64,000 nt of DNA from Lineus longissimus (lineage: Eukaryota > Nemertea > Pilidiophora > Heteronemertea > Lineidae). The position numbers and the translations under genes were made by a program. Shown in pieces: positions 23,186 to 36,040 of the stretch. The stretch covers positions 13,065,501 to 13,129,500 of the forward strand of contig NC_088323.1 in the NCBI RefSeq assembly GCF_910592395.1. The letters run 5' to 3'. Numbering within the stretch: position 1 is the first letter of the stretch; every line of letters begins with the position of its first letter. The notes under the pieces were generated by a model. The model worked only from the letters and a program-made list of their open reading frames with translations. It was not told the DNA's origin and searched no databases.

Positions 23186-24036
23186 GCGAAATTTTTTTCT
23201 GCAGGATACTTCTGCCACAGTGTACATCTGACAGCCAATCACAATTGGCGCGATCTTTGACGTCACACTGTTTATTTATGCATGATAATTCAAATACAAT
23301 GGACGATACCGAGTCGCATGCCGAGTGCCACTTCAACTGTGAATGTGACAATAGTTCATTGTCTGACCCCAATTATGCTCAACTCAAGGTTTGTGTCGTA
23401 GTGTTTAGGAATGAATTGCACAGATTCATTGTAAAATTGATGATATTATGCGTACGAAAGAGGCATCAGCTGATCTGATCGCTACATTGCAGTGCATGCA
23501 TTGATTTGTGAAATTTTAAGGGGCAGTGACACTGACAGTGTTGCCAATGTTGATAATTATTAAAGGGACAGTGTATCCGATGTCTGCTGTTGAAGGTATC
23601 AGGCCTATTTTGGTAGTTTGAACATTGTTGAAGGGCCGTTGTATAAAACACACTTTGACAAGCAAACAAAATAAATTGAATGATGGCGCCACCTATGCAT
23701 ATACAGCAGAACTAGTTACACGGTTGACAGATAAACATTCAACCTCGGCTATTTTGCCGAGCACAGTGCGCCTTTAACAGACAAGTCCAATAAATACAGT
23801 CCACTCGACAATGAAAATACATGTTAAGATACTGCAAATAAATATATTTTAGCTAATATACTCCTCTAACCATTTTGCTAACTTGTTCTTTCCAAGATTA
23901 TCAGAACACGTGGCATTGTTGACATTATTGCGCCATGTGGAAAGATGATGTCAACAAAGACACGTGCTTGCCTTGAATTCTGATTGGCTGTCAGATGTAC
24001 ACTATGGCAGAAGTATCCTGCAGAAAAAAATTTCGC
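23186..24036. mobile_element. 851-bp inverted-repeat transposon with 9-bp target duplication
   Basis: The arms of about 55 bp are inverted with a single visible mismatch. The left arm starts gcgaaatttttttctgcagg at 23186 and the right arm ends cctgcagaaaaaaatttcgc at 24036. The 9-bp word gggcgggaa directly flanks both ends (23177-23185 and 24037-24045). No transposase-like ORF lies inside. A 9-bp duplication is typical of Mutator-like elements, so this is probably a non-autonomous MULE-type element (inference). The clean duplication indicates a fairly recent insertion. Confidence 0.88.
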
Positions 24037-24045
24037 GGGCGGGAA

Positions 24046-27000
24046 GAGGCTGCGTAACAAAATAAATCCAAAATCGAGATGAAATAAAATATTTTTTTCA
24101 CAAACATCAAAAAGTTTAAGAAACGCGTGAAAATAACACCCAAACTTCATGCTTTATTATAAATCACTAAAAAATATTGTATATTTTGAGCAACCTTACG
24201 ATTTTAGAAGGCGAAAGTATTTCATTACATCTCTATTTGGGGTTTGATCTGTTACCATTTCATTTTGGTAAAGGTTGTCTGCAGACTCCGGCGTGCGCGT
24301 CGGGCGTGATCGGGTGTCCGGGCGTCTTTCATCACAAATCATGATTAACAGGTAACACACCCCAATTTTATGTTCCATTAGCTACTAGAATTGTACATTT
24401 CCAATGGTGGTCATTACTAACAGGTGGTTATTAATCTTTTGATTGACCCTGGAATTGTACATGACATATCGGGCTTAATATTGCGCCTATATTGGTATAT
24501 TTCCAATATCAATAGCGGGTGGTATTACCAAGTTTACAAGGACTGCTCCATGAACTCTTAATGTGTAAAATAGAGTATATAGATTAGAGTTACCATTAGA
24601 GCCACAGTCTTGACATTTCTGAGAAAGCTATATTATTAAACCCTTCTATGCAGCACATCAGAATATGTATAAATTATTCTGCTTTTTAAATTGCTCAAGC
24701 AAAAGTCAAACTAAAATCTGGTCTCAAGCCACCCACCATTGCTACTAATGTATCAGGTTTGCGTTTTGTTTGTGAAATGCGTTGCTGAGAAGACCCAGGC
24801 GATACGGGAGGCAGAACTTATCCGTGTTACAGAACAAACTTATTAGTGCTGTCTGATTCTTATCCTTCCCCTACCCCAGCTATCTTTGTCTTTTCTCTGT
24901 CCTTCCTCTTTTCACCATCTGGTAAATTCAGTCTTGTTTTGTAATCACGACAAACTACTAGTTTAAGTGAATAAAGGCATTATTGTTATTAGAAACAGTC
25001 AAATAGAATACATCACCGAAAAGAAATTCCCTGTACCGAAAGGGCTTTACACTTAGTCGCAGAAACTAGTGTCAAAACATGATCACCTCGTCGGGATATT
25101 GTCCCCACCCAATATCCCCAGGTCAATGACTCCATCAGTGGTCTTAACGGACACCGAAGCCTGTGTATTTCCCAACAATTCGAGGGGGGGGGGCAGATTA
25201 TAAGTACTAGTGTACTCGTTATCTCTATCTTCGATCAGAACACATCCTAACACGTCTTCGTCAAATCATTGACGTATCAGTGACACCTAGAATGAATCAT
25301 TGATAACTAAAACATTGATATACATACAATTATGCAGTCTAGCACAAAACGATAAACTTTCTGATAATGAGCCGTGCGTTAGTATGTGAGTACGTCGGTC
25401 ACTTTAACCTAGTAGTCCAGTTTAATTAGTGCCTTATATTTCACCGAAGGAAAGTAGTTCATCGAGCTTATCCAAATTTAAGTTGACCTGATTGGACGAA
25501 CTCGTCCCAAAAGTTGTTCCGGATGTAATTTTTGAAAAAAACTCACTTCTTCATCAAATCATTCAATGGTAGGTGTTTTCTTATCCAGAAATATTTCATT
25601 TTTGTTACATAAACACCACGTAGTTTCTTTCAGCGCTCCGCAAACGAGCGATACCAACAACCGTTCGTTTGCGGTGGTCATCGCAGGCGCATTCCTTTGA
25701 CTAGTCGTAGAATTGGTGATGGTACCGACCTCGGATCAATATCAGCCAAACGATTACCAATTTTGCTCGTAGACGAATGATATTTTCGTCGCACAAAGCA
25801 GTGATTACATTTGCAGAGAGCAGCGACAAAAGTCACACGTTTGCGTGGCGCTCTAAAAAATGGTTCTGGCGTTGAGTGTTTCCAAAGAGCAGCTATTTCC
25901 TATTGCACCTTCTAGTGAAGGACGCCCAAAAAATGTCCCATCGGAGTTCAGTGAGATTGCAGGTATATGACCTCGAGGGATTGAATTTGTAATTTTCTTA
26001 GGTGTATACTTACATAAAAGGAAATTGCAATTATCGGAATGGGGCGTTTGAAAACATTGAGTGAGAAATTGAGCAAGTCATTGGTCGGCAGTGCAGAAAT
26101 TTGTCGAAATAAATATTTATACAATGTACAAAGAGATAGCGTGTACATTCTCCATGTACCTACATGTCAACTTATAACTCCCAGATGTAGATTTGGTCAT
26201 TGATATCAAGAGTTCATCGTGCAAGGAGCATGCATTTTATCTGTCGGGGGGCGTCAGAATGGTCGGAATTATGTAGTAGAGTGTTCGGCTCATGGGGCAG
26301 AGATTTATCAAAATTTAGTCGGTCCCCGTTATGGGTCTTGGGTTAGGCAGACATAAGGTTTATCCAGGCGCGGACTTCTGCCAGGCGGCCTAAGTACGTA
26401 CTTCTGGAGCTCGGTATGCTTCCAATTGCAGTGAATTTACACCTCGTGCAATGGTCAATGATACAGGTTTTGGGTGTAGCTAATCCGCCTACATGGGTCC
26501 TGCAGCAACAGCTCATGTTTTAACACGGTCTTATTTTGTTGAGGAAACCTTGAAACATTGCAATTTGATACAATTAGCCCATGTAATTCAGCGTACAGCC
26601 CACGTCAATGTACATACATGACGGGTAATTTGCTAGTATACGTACAGATACTTCATACAACTTTTATGCATCGATCTATTAGTATGTGTTCATCTCGAAC
26701 AACGGTTGGCACATATAACTGGGGGAAAGTTAACCACAGGCAAAACTATTCACGTTTCCTGCAAGTAGGCCCCGATGATTGGGTGAGCCTTGATCATTAT
26801 GGTAATTTGACGAGACAGATTTGCCTAGCACTTCGATTTTGTCGGTCACCAGGACATTTCCAGTGCTCCTCCACCTCACATGCATAACTTCTTCAACCGA
26901 ATACGAGGTATTCACATGACTCCTATCCTCGGTATGTTAGTGTAACATGTGATACGTGGATGGTAACATGACTGCATGCATCCTACCACACGACTGACGA

Positions 27001-27599
27001 AAGTCCTCTTGACCTCCATGTTTGACATTGCCTTCGATGACTGGAACATTAACATCCTGTTTGATCACTCTTGTTCGTCATCCACTTCGAATATAAACCC
27101 GGAAGGAATCATTCAAGCTATAATGGGTCACACCGTCGATACAACTGTCAGCACGACACCCTCACACAATAGACCAGTAATTAGGCGTCTATCTATCTGT
27201 CCCGCAGTCATGCGGCCATTGGGGCGACTCTGTGCAGTTGACTACATGGAACCATGCCGTCTACCCTCTGCGAGGCGGATCAGGTCTCCGGTCAGGTCTC
27301 CTGAGTTGGTTATTCTAGGTTTCTTTATGTTTTTGGAGGTGATATTATTGAGTAAATCGGTCATGAATTACTAAATTTATGATTAACTATATTTAAATGG
27401 TCAATAAAAAAAAGAGTTAAAATGCAGTGGAATTGCATGGAATGACATCAACTTCCATGTCAGGGTCTATAATGCTGGATAATGTGGCCGGATATAATTC
27501 ACGGTTAGCTATCCTAATTACTCCAGGTAGGCCATCCGGCAAAACAGTTTTCAACTGTTCATGCATTGACCACATTGACCATAAAAAAAGTTTGTTTAT
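24046..27599. other. long stretch without recognisable gene
   Basis: No frame shows a recognisable domain, although frames of 109 and 132 codons are open at 26558-26887 and 26976-27374. At 25630-25850 the words gcgctccgcaaacg and cgtttgcgtggcgc are inverted, suggesting a worn small inverted-repeat element. An aataaaggcattattgttatta tail near 24970 resembles the 3' end of a LINE or SINE. Confidence 0.4.
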
Positions 27600-27830
27600 T
27601 ATAGTGTCACCCCTAATGCCAGCCAGCTTTTTGGCTTATGAGACACTCTTCACTTCCAAACTCCTATCTCTAATGCCTGGCGAGAAGGCAGTTTGTACCC
27701 TATATTTAACTAGCTGGCGGCTAACCAACCGGCCGCATCGGAAAGAGGTTACCAGCGGGCCTCGAACCTTCGACCTTCCGTTCACGAGGCGGGCGCCTTA
27801 ACCACTAGGCCATCGAGATCGGAGCACAGG
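27600..27830 (-). mobile_element. tRNA-derived SINE
   Basis: On the minus strand the 5' part has an RNA polymerase III A box (tggcctagtggttaaggcg, near 27794-27812) and, about 35 bp later, a B box (ggttcgaggcc, 27758-27768) with correct spacing. The flanking words gatctcga and cgcctcgtgaacgg are tRNA-like. The downstream body (aaccggccgcatcgg region to about 27600) is unrelated to tRNA, and no CCA or complete cloverleaf is apparent, so it is a SINE head rather than a functional tRNA gene. Confidence 0.75.
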
Positions 27831-30487
27831 AATGGTAAAAAGACACCGAACCAACCCTCTTTATCTTGGTTCTGACCCTGATCGGCAATGACCATGTCCC
27901 TTAGCTAGGCTCTATCGGTAACCAAGATTCAACCCCATTCCTGTTATTTTGCATATCAGATACTCATTAACAAATAATAATGTAGCCTCTATCGTATTTG
28001 GGAAACGAAGATGGAGCCCAGGAAACATAGGAAACATATAGATCCCGGGGAATTAAGAAATACCTCCATAGAGACACTTGCCGCAGCTAAACCATTAGAA
28101 GTCAAGATGGATTATTGAGTGCTTCCTTGTATAATGACTTGCTCCTATCACATCTGTATCTACTCAATCAGATTAATACCTTGTAGAAGAAAAAACATCT
28201 TGTCAAACGATAGTAAGCCGGCGAGTAAACATGTACATGTATCAACTCAAGTGCGCAAGGCGCTTAGTTCTCCACACAATATTATTACTGTCTGATCGAT
28301 GCAACGAGCTAAATCAATAAAACCGAGATGCTGGGAGCTACTCGGTATACTTGACCTTGACATTTGTGCGTCAGATTAGCATGGGGCCGCATGCACATCA
28401 GTTGGATGCAGAACAAGCGCGAGCCTGACCGGATTAATACAACGCCTCATCATTTTCAAAGACTTCGTCATATTTTATTCTCCCACGAAACTACTACTTG
28501 GCAAGTTGTGCGAATGCAGCGGTTTGAGTATTCAACTCTAAAAAGGTTAGTTAACGTTCCAGCCTTCTTACCAAATTGAATATCCTAAATTCGAACAGAG
28601 GGCCGGGCTTGGCAGTTTTGAACCGAACATCTGGGTGGGCCGAGAGAAATCGAGGTGGTGAAAACGAATGATTGAAAATTTAGCTTCCAAACCTGACCAG
28701 GGTCAAAAATCTTAGTCCGCGAATTATTACAACTAGTTTTACTACAAACTTCATGTTTTGCTTTACAATATTCACAATGGTTGATATACGACTTCTCTGT
28801 CTGGTTCTCGTTTGTAACTTTTGTTTTACTCTCATCTAAATACGATTTCTCTATCTAGTTTTTACTCAGTGCAATTACGAACTTTGACTCCAAATGGTCG
28901 ACTTACAACTCCTCTCAGAAGTTCAATGGTTGATTTTCTTTTCGGTTTGAAGTTACTGAAGGAGTGGGCGAGAATGTTCAGCTGATGTAGCACATGCATT
29001 CGTGTAGTATGCACAAGAATTCTCGTTACCTGCTGGGGTAAAACCAGGCATACTCGGAATTCCACTTCACTGATTAGTGGTATACATTTGTAATGTCTGA
29101 TATCTCATATCAAACAAGGCGGCAATGTTTAGTGCAGCTGCACTTGGTTAACAACTTGAAGTATAACCAGCTTGAAATAGCCATCTTCTGTTGACAACAT
29201 GAAATATCGAGAAGCAGAGTACATTGAAAACCCCTGGTTTTCCACAACGGAAAACACTCATGAAATAATACGCGGTGTGTGTGTGGGTGTGTGTGGGGGG
29301 GGGGGGGGGGGTGGGGGGGGGGGGGGGGTGGGTATTGAGCTCTTATTTTCACATGCCTGTGGTTTTACGAGAGGGGTTGACGACATGGGCAGCAGAGAAT
29401 CTCAAAATAGCATCAAAAGGGCAAGCGAAACACTTGTATTACGTAAAGCCATGACTAATAAATGAGAGAATTCGAAAGCCATCTATCTGATATGGGCGCA
29501 TTGATCCGGTTCGTAACATCAAGACAACTAATTAACATTAACGAGGTCCAGATGTTCTATTTCTGGCTGTGGAGGTTTGTGATGTTCCACAGCTGCTGAC
29601 TTTTGGGAGTAATTAGAATGGGCAGGAATGTGGGCACTGACCAAATTACTCTGTGTAGCGCGTCGTCACATTGCAATACCCAGTCTGCGGACGTGGTATA
29701 TTGTCGACGTTGATTGGTCCACAGGACTGCGATATTTTGCCGAAAACAAATCCTGTACAACTGCGCGTACTGCTCTCAGTAAGTTCCTTCAGAGAGGATA
29801 ATGATATGGCAATTTCGATGACAGTTATGGAATCTTAATCATCCTTCCCTTTAGGCTAATAGCATATTACTGTGTTTTTATGCACCAATATCTGCTTTCA
29901 ATCGTTGCGAGACAAGATCGGGTGAAATTGCCCATGGAGGCAATGTTAGGCTACTTTTGGCTCCGCATCACTGATTGACCAATCAGCGTAGATCGCATAG
30001 GAAAGTAGTACTTCAAGAAATCAATGCGTGGTCTCACTGTCCAGTAAGGATGATATCTGTGCAATCAGAATGTAGTTCCTCTGATGTCATGAATCAAAGT
30101 TGTTTCTGGCTAACATTCTGATGAACTTTGAGCCTCATATTATGTTCACCGGCGCGGATTGGGGATCCAATGAACCCGCTGAGCCGAAAAACGTGATGGA
30201 CGCGTGAAATTAAGACAAAAACGACCCAAAAAACTTCAGACCCACAAACCCTGAAATTATCATGTTCATGACTTGTCAAAAATTCTCTGGATTTATGCAC
30301 TGGTTGAGGTCTTTCTGCCCTGAAAAAGTTATGGCGGTTGATGTCGATGCACGATGCTGAGCACGAATCGTTACTCGTGTGTTCAATCAGAGAAAGAACT
30401 CTGAATTGTATGCACAATATGATACACCTGTGACGATTATTTTTATACGCACATTAAGCCATGGCCTCTAAAAAAACCTTGGTTGGG
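27831..30487. other. long stretch without recognisable gene
   Basis: No supported gene. A GT/G-rich tract lies at 29273-29330 (two long G runs separated by one T). Frames such as 30094-30417 minus (107 codons) lack motifs. Confidence 0.4.
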
Positions 30488-30795
30488 AATGAACCGCACA
30501 TTACAGTGTAAATGCACTATGCGCCAATGAAGCCTCTTTTTGAATTAAGTGGTTTGGGTTTGGCAACCATAACCGCTTGGGTAGGTGCAAAATGTGGAAG
30601 CATTTCAAAAGCATTTCAAACCACATTATTCGACATTTAATTTGAGATGTTTTAGAATAGGAATTGATACCTAATTATTGGTATTGATTGTCTCACCCAA
30701 ACCGCTCGGGTGGAGCTGAAATATTGGCCAAAACCGAGGCGTGGAAGTTTTGGTCTACATTTTAGCTCCACCCTTGCGGTTTGGGTGAGACAACC
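30488..30795 (+). repeat. dispersed repeat family A, copy 2
   Basis: Collinear with 1891-2195. Its 3' part also folds: gattgtctcacccaaaccg pairs with cggtttgggtgagacaa, and ggccaaaacc pairs with ggttttggcc-like sequence. This copy has the more perfect terminal palindrome of the two. Confidence 0.75.
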
Positions 30796-30988
30796 AATAC
30801 GTCCAGTTCGGCATCAAATCCTTAACCTCGGTGTATTCGAGTTCGCGTTTAGCCTAACTTAGGGCTATCGATTCCTGATCTTGGCTGCCGTTAGAATGAT
30901 GTCTTAACCTCTTATATTGAAGTGATGTTTAGAATTTCTAGACGAGTCTCTCGGACTGGTATAGATCTACTGTTCAATCAGAAGTACT

Positions 30989-31329
30989 GGATCCACTCAC
31001 CAATGAGATCCCAAGCCCGACAATACCCGATTTATACCACCGCCTCGATGGGTAGTGTCTAAACAGCCGAACACAATAGTAGGCCTTTCGCAGCCATAAA
31101 AGGTGTGGGATATCTATTCAAGGGTTAACAACGTAATCGTTATGAATAGTTATGACTCTACAGCGGAACTCTTCATATAACAATTAAATACAAATTGGAA
31201 GAAACGAAGACAAGATATCCCACCCCTTTAGCCTACTATTTATTATGCCCGGTTATGTAGGCTCTTTCCATCTAGGCGGTAGTAGAAATCGGGTATTGTC
31301 GGGCTTGAGATCGATTGGTGAGTGGATCC
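30989..31329. mobile_element. MITE family F, copy 1
   Basis: The inverted ends begin ggatccactcaccaat and continue through cccaagcccgacaatacccg on the left, mirrored on the right. The palindromic 6-bp word agtact flanks both ends (30983-30988 and 31330-31335). A second internal inverted pair (ggtgtgggatatct and agatatcccacccc) gives a cruciform-like design. The second copy is 34281-34587. Confidence 0.82.
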
Positions 31330-31335
31330 AGTACT

Positions 31336-32222
31336 ATTTAATTCTGCATTTTTACCAGTAGCAACAAGTCGACAAGAGCCAATCCGCTAGCGCTACTTCG
31401 TAGAACATTACTTTTACAGGACAATTCAGGGCCTCCCAAGATTTGGCCTTATAGATAGTCGAGCATTACAATGGGGCATCAGCTCTCTGGGTTAGATAAA
31501 ACGATGGACAGCGCGCGATATGAGCAACACTGGTCAAACGTAATAGTTACAAACTCGTTATTTTTCAATCACTTCTAAATTCTAAAAAGCTATTGCATTA
31601 CTGTCTAGTTTTAAAAAGTATCGCAGCAAATTATTTGACCCTTTTTTCGTGACTGGACGATCACACAACTGATTTGCTTATCTGAGAATTATGAGACAAA
31701 ATCTCGATAATTCAATTCATACCTTAGAGCTGTACGAATGGTACCGTTAACGTAATGAAACGTCCCGGGGTCAGATTTGGTAAAGGGAAAAGGGTGTACA
31801 AGCTCTCCCGACATGCTCGTCGACGGGATCGAGTACAAATATGTTCGGCACACAAACACGCGAACTGGCAGTTACGTCGCTAAACTTACTGGCAATACGG
31901 ATGATCAGTTATTCAATAATCTGCAATAGATTATTCATAGAATATTTAGGGTTCGTCAGCTGTTCTCCCTTGCATAAATTTGGTGTATAAATAGGGGTCT
32001 ACTACTTCTGATGTCTACATGTCGCAGTTTTAAGGGTGACCGCAGGGAACTACAATTCTGGCTCGAGCTTGAAATCCTTAGCACCTAATGTTCAGAACTC
32101 CTTCAAAATGAAGCGAATGCCTGAAATGTCATTGTGTGCACTGCATTGTGGCTGCCCTTGGCTCTCCAGAGACATGAAAGGTTTCTGTATAGGCTGGGCA
32201 ATAATCTTATATTGGTGATGTG
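31336..32222. other. stretch without recognisable gene
   Basis: No domain and no repeat that I can pair within the window. Confidence 0.4.
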
Positions 32223-32224
32223 TA

Positions 32225-32689
32225 TGGCTGGCGCGAGTGGACAAAATTCAGAATTATGCCACGGCATTAATAGGAATTGTGGTGCACCATAAATCAACCA
32301 ATCAAAACATCGGATCTCGTGAATTATGCCGCGGCAGAATTCATAATTATGCCACGGCATAAATAGGAATTGTGATGTGGCATAATTAGACCAATCAGAA
32401 AGTGGCAATCGTTTTATTTATGGTGCAGCATAGATCGCACTTCCGACCACAATTCCTATTAATGCTGCGGCATAATTCACGAGATCCGATGTTTTGATTG
32501 GTTGATTTATGGTGAACCACAATTCCGATTTACTTCCGTCCTCCATAAATGACACTTCCGTCCGCAATTCCTATTCATGCCGCGGCATAATTCACGAGAT
32601 CCGAGGTTTTGATTGGTCGAACTATGATGCATCACAATTTCGATTTATGCCGTGGCATAATTCTGAATTCTGTCCACTCGCGCCAGTCA
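32225..32689. mobile_element. MITE family G, complete copy
   Basis: The inverted ends start tggctggcgcgagtggaca and close tgtccactcgcgccagtca; TA flanks both (32223-32224 and 32690-32691). The body is filled with alternating attatgccacggcat and atgccgcggcataatt words and caattcctattaatgc motifs in both orientations, so it folds extensively. Partial relatives lie at 35930-36040 and 36805-36990. TA flanks suggest Tc1/mariner-type mobilisation (inference). Confidence 0.8.
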
Positions 32690-32691
32690 TA

Positions 32692-33338
32692 GCCGTGGGG
32701 TATAAAGTGTAAATCTATATGAATGACTTTTCCTCTATCATTGTTGATAAATCAAAGGCTGAAAATGAGTCGCTCACATTCAGAATGAAAAAGGTTCGTG
32801 TCGTAACGACTAGGCAACTTGATGTTTGTCAGTCACCTGATGATACACCGCGTGCCCCCCCCCTCTCTATGATTTTCCCAGTATACACGTATTTGTAAAT
32901 TGATGAGCCTCGCGAGTGTCGCGTCATTTCATTATATACTACGCAAGAACAAAAGAAATGATGTTTTCATTAATTGCATTTAATGGAGTATGATTAATCT
33001 AAGTTTACATTATTTGATCTGATTTTTTTTCACTCGCGAATCTTTGACCAAGTGAAGTAATACATGAAGATAAGTACCGGTACATTATACATGATGCGTC
33101 ATATATACTCAATTTGCAGTCAGTAGTCGATCTTGATCTGCCGGGCGTCCGACAAAAGTTAAGTCGGCAACCCTGCACCCGAGTTATGAAACAATCCAAC
33201 AACCGTACGAACCAAATACGGATAGCGTCTTACGAGAGAATAGACGAAGCTTTGAATCATGCTGTAATATTGCGTTCGATAAATGCTTAAAATTTGAATA
33301 GTTAAACGAGTAAGACTAGCCAGTGGGTTCTCTGAGCT
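32692..33338. other. stretch without recognisable gene
   Basis: No supported gene. The minus-strand frame at 33159-33482 is produced largely by the tandem duplication to its right. Confidence 0.4.
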
Positions 33339-33520
33339 CTGAATGCACTCGTGTGGAGGTTTTTCAACGAAATAAACAACAAATTGCGGCACTTCACAAG
33401 CTAAAAAGCCTAGTGCCTGTTTGTGTGGCTGAATGCACTCGTGTGGAGGTTTTTCAACGAAATAAACAACAAATTGCGGCACTTCACAAATTAAAAAGCC
33501 TAGTGCCTGTTTGTGTGGCT
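33339..33520. repeat. 90-bp tandem duplication
   Basis: Two adjacent copies of a 90-bp unit start gaatgcactcgtgtggaggt at 33341 and again at 33431, differing at only one or two positions. The period is a multiple of three, so both strands stay open across it. No similarity to a known protein is recognised. The near-identity means the duplication is recent. Confidence 0.85.
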
Positions 33521-33949
33521 GAAAAATCCTAATACATTTTTGAAAAGCCCCGAACCCGTATCTTGCAAGAGTGTACGAGAGATTTACAATTTACGGACCG
33601 GCTGAACTTTCCATCCTCTTGAGACCACTGTAGTCACACACGGTCACACCAACATGTCTCTTGTCATACGCTGAATCTATTGGCTATGCACACCTGATGT
33701 ATGCCGATTGGAATAGAGGCGGCTGTGACAGAGACTACTGTGAATGCTCTCTGATGGTATGTAGCTGTGTGATTAATAATCGATAGACACAAAGTGATAG
33801 GAACATTGCGGTATCTGTTCTAACCGTTCGAATAAGTCACGAGTGGCGTGTACAAACCCGAGGTACAAACAACAGCTTTCATGTAGATGGACTCCCCAGT
33901 CGTCCCACCCGGGTGCCTTAGACTTGCCATTGTACTTTACGCCTCGATC

Positions 33950-34165
33950 AAATTTGGAACATCGCGTTTCGAATCACGAATTTCGAATTTGTTTGTTTGT
34001 CGCATTCTGAATTTCGAATCGCGAATTTCGAATTTGTTTGCCAAAACAAGGTGACAAACTAGGTAACATTGCCAGTTTACTTAGTTAAGATTTGGAATCT
34101 GATTGTTCCGCGTCGTAGGTAGGCTCATCTGGTGATAGGACCCGACTAAATTCAGAATTTCGAAT
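33950..34165. repeat. cgaatttcgaattt-rich repeat patch
   Basis: The words cgcgaatttcgaatttgttt and gaatttcgaat recur four or more times within about 210 bp. The composition is reminiscent of the foldback element at 37674-38315 but not alignable to it by eye. Confidence 0.55.
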
Positions 34166-34280
34166 CTCCCCGGTGTCTGGGGTTTCGCAGTCGGCTGGAC
34201 CTAAAAGACTGCATGTCACTAAAATTGCTCAGGATATTCTCCCCAGCGTGATTAATATAAATTATTAATACCTCCATGGT

Positions 34281-34587
34281 TGATCCACTCACCAATAAGA
34301 TCCCAAGCCCGAAAATACCCGATTTCTACTCTCGCCTTGATGGGTCGAGCCTAAATAACCGGACATAAATAGTAGGCCTTTCGCAGCCATAAAAGGGGTG
34401 GGATATCTTGTCTTCGTTTCTTCCAATTTGTCTTTAATTGTAATATGAAAAGTTCCGCTGCAGAGTCATGACTATTCATGACGATTACGTTGTTAACTCT
34501 GGAATAGATATCCCACCCCTTTTGATACAAATCGGGTGATACAAATCGGGTATTGTCGGGCTTGGGATCTTATTGGTGAGTGGATCC
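34281..34587. mobile_element. MITE family F, copy 2
   Basis: It has the same architecture as 30989-31329: inverted gatccactcaccaataagat ends, the taggcctttcgcagccataa block, and the internal ggtgggatatct and agatatcccacccc pair. Compared with copy 1 the middle segment is in opposite orientation (cttgtcttcgtttcttccaa here, ttggaagaaacgaagacaag in copy 1). A clear target duplication is not visible. Confidence 0.8.
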
Positions 34588-35568
34588 AATATCTTACCAG
34601 AATTCACTCTTATGTTATCAAGATGGATATCAACCGCAATGTTTGCCCGCCCGAAACGGCTGCATCGAGTTGCCTGATCATAAACATGTACTTAAAATAT
34701 TGGCGAGAGTGAGCCTCTGGCCTGAAATAAGAATTTCATTGATCTCTACGGAGTTATCTCACGCAGTGAATGCTTCTGTTGAGTCCTTTAGCTTGTGCCG
34801 GGGAACATTATCTGGGTGAAGATGTACACACTGGACCGATTGGTAATGGGTGTAAATTGACGAGTGTGTGAGTCACTTCCCGATAATTCAAGGTCGACGC
34901 AACGCGTTGCCAGGTCGAGATCGATGAATGCCACTCTTGCTTCTGATGAAGTGACTAATGAATTACCCCCTTCAGAGCACATGTATTTTCCAGATCAAAT
35001 ACTTGTGCGGCTTATTCTGATTTACAGTATAGGCCTACAATATACATATGTGGCACGGATTTGTATCATCCATTACATCCCGTATATTTCAATTTATTTA
35101 TTTCATCTTGTTAATGCCCGTGGGGCTGTTACAGATATATATGAATAGAAGACATGCAATGATACAAAGCAGTGAAAGGTATATACACATTAATAGGGGT
35201 ACATATCATAAATATAAGCAGCAATGCGAACAAAAGCAGGGGTGGAAATACAGGTTAAGAGATATTTAAATTTGTCGATGTCGGGTAGATTTACAAAGCT
35301 TGTATCAACTGTAGAAATATATTTAAACGTTGCTTCCCGAGTGACGGAGTGCTGTGTGCAAACAATTAAAAAATGAAATTCATCTTCGACGTCATCTCCT
35401 TTGCAAAATTGGCATTTTCTTTGTCATGTACCAGCAAATTACGTGTTTTGTGGGCTTGTTGCTGATCGTTGAACTTCATTGGCTATAATGGTTGTCGAGG
35501 TTAGAAAAACAAGTGACTTGATCATAAGGCAATGAAACCTCAAAAATGATTGGCCCTTCAATCCTAGT
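34588..35568. other. stretch without recognisable gene
   Basis: Frames of 94 and 73 codons at 34864-35269 show no domain. No repeat was paired. Confidence 0.4.
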
Positions 35569-35872
35569 ATATACTCTAAATCCTCGAATACAAGAAATGA
35601 GGCTCCGCCTCCATTCATTACAATCACATCATTACAACGACACAATGGGTCTCTTTTATAAGAAGAAATGGGTCCACTATGACCAGTGGGGTTGATTTCG
35701 TTTCATTGTTAGTGTCAGCCAAGATCAGAGCGTGAATAAAACACATGCGTCTCCATTGGCCCATGCCATTGATAAAAGAACAATATCTGACTTATTGGCC
35801 CGTCCCATTCAAAATCATTGTAATGATTGGAGGCGGAGCCTCATTCCCTGTATTCGAGGTTTTAGAGTATAC
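35569..35872. mobile_element. inverted-repeat MITE, about 304 bp
   Basis: The arms are about 60 bp: atatactctaaatcctcgaa, then gaggctccgcctccattcat on the left, and the reverse complement (aggcggagcctcatt, then cgaggttttagagtatac) on the right. The central 150 bp is unpaired. No gene. Confidence 0.75.
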
Positions 35873-35929
35873 ATTATGTTGCATTATTGGGTTTGGTAAA
35901 GGTGTTGTAATACAAGATGCTTCCGTATG

Positions 35930-36040
35930 TGGCTGGCGCGAGTGGACAGAATTCAGAATTACGCCACGGCATAAATCTGAATTGTGGTGTGGCATAATTC
36001 TCAATTATGGTGCACCATAAACCAACAAATAAAAACCTTG
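35930..36040. mobile_element. MITE family G, truncated copy
   Basis: It begins tggctggcgcgagtggacag like the complete copy at 32225 and runs through attacgccacggcataaat and attatggtgcaccataaa, then loses similarity. No matching right terminus follows, so this is a one-ended remnant. Confidence 0.7.

Noticed and set aside
27748-27826. functional tRNA gene
   Set aside because: A and B boxes are present, but I could not form a complete cloverleaf, and the region continues into a non-tRNA body, so SINE is the better call.
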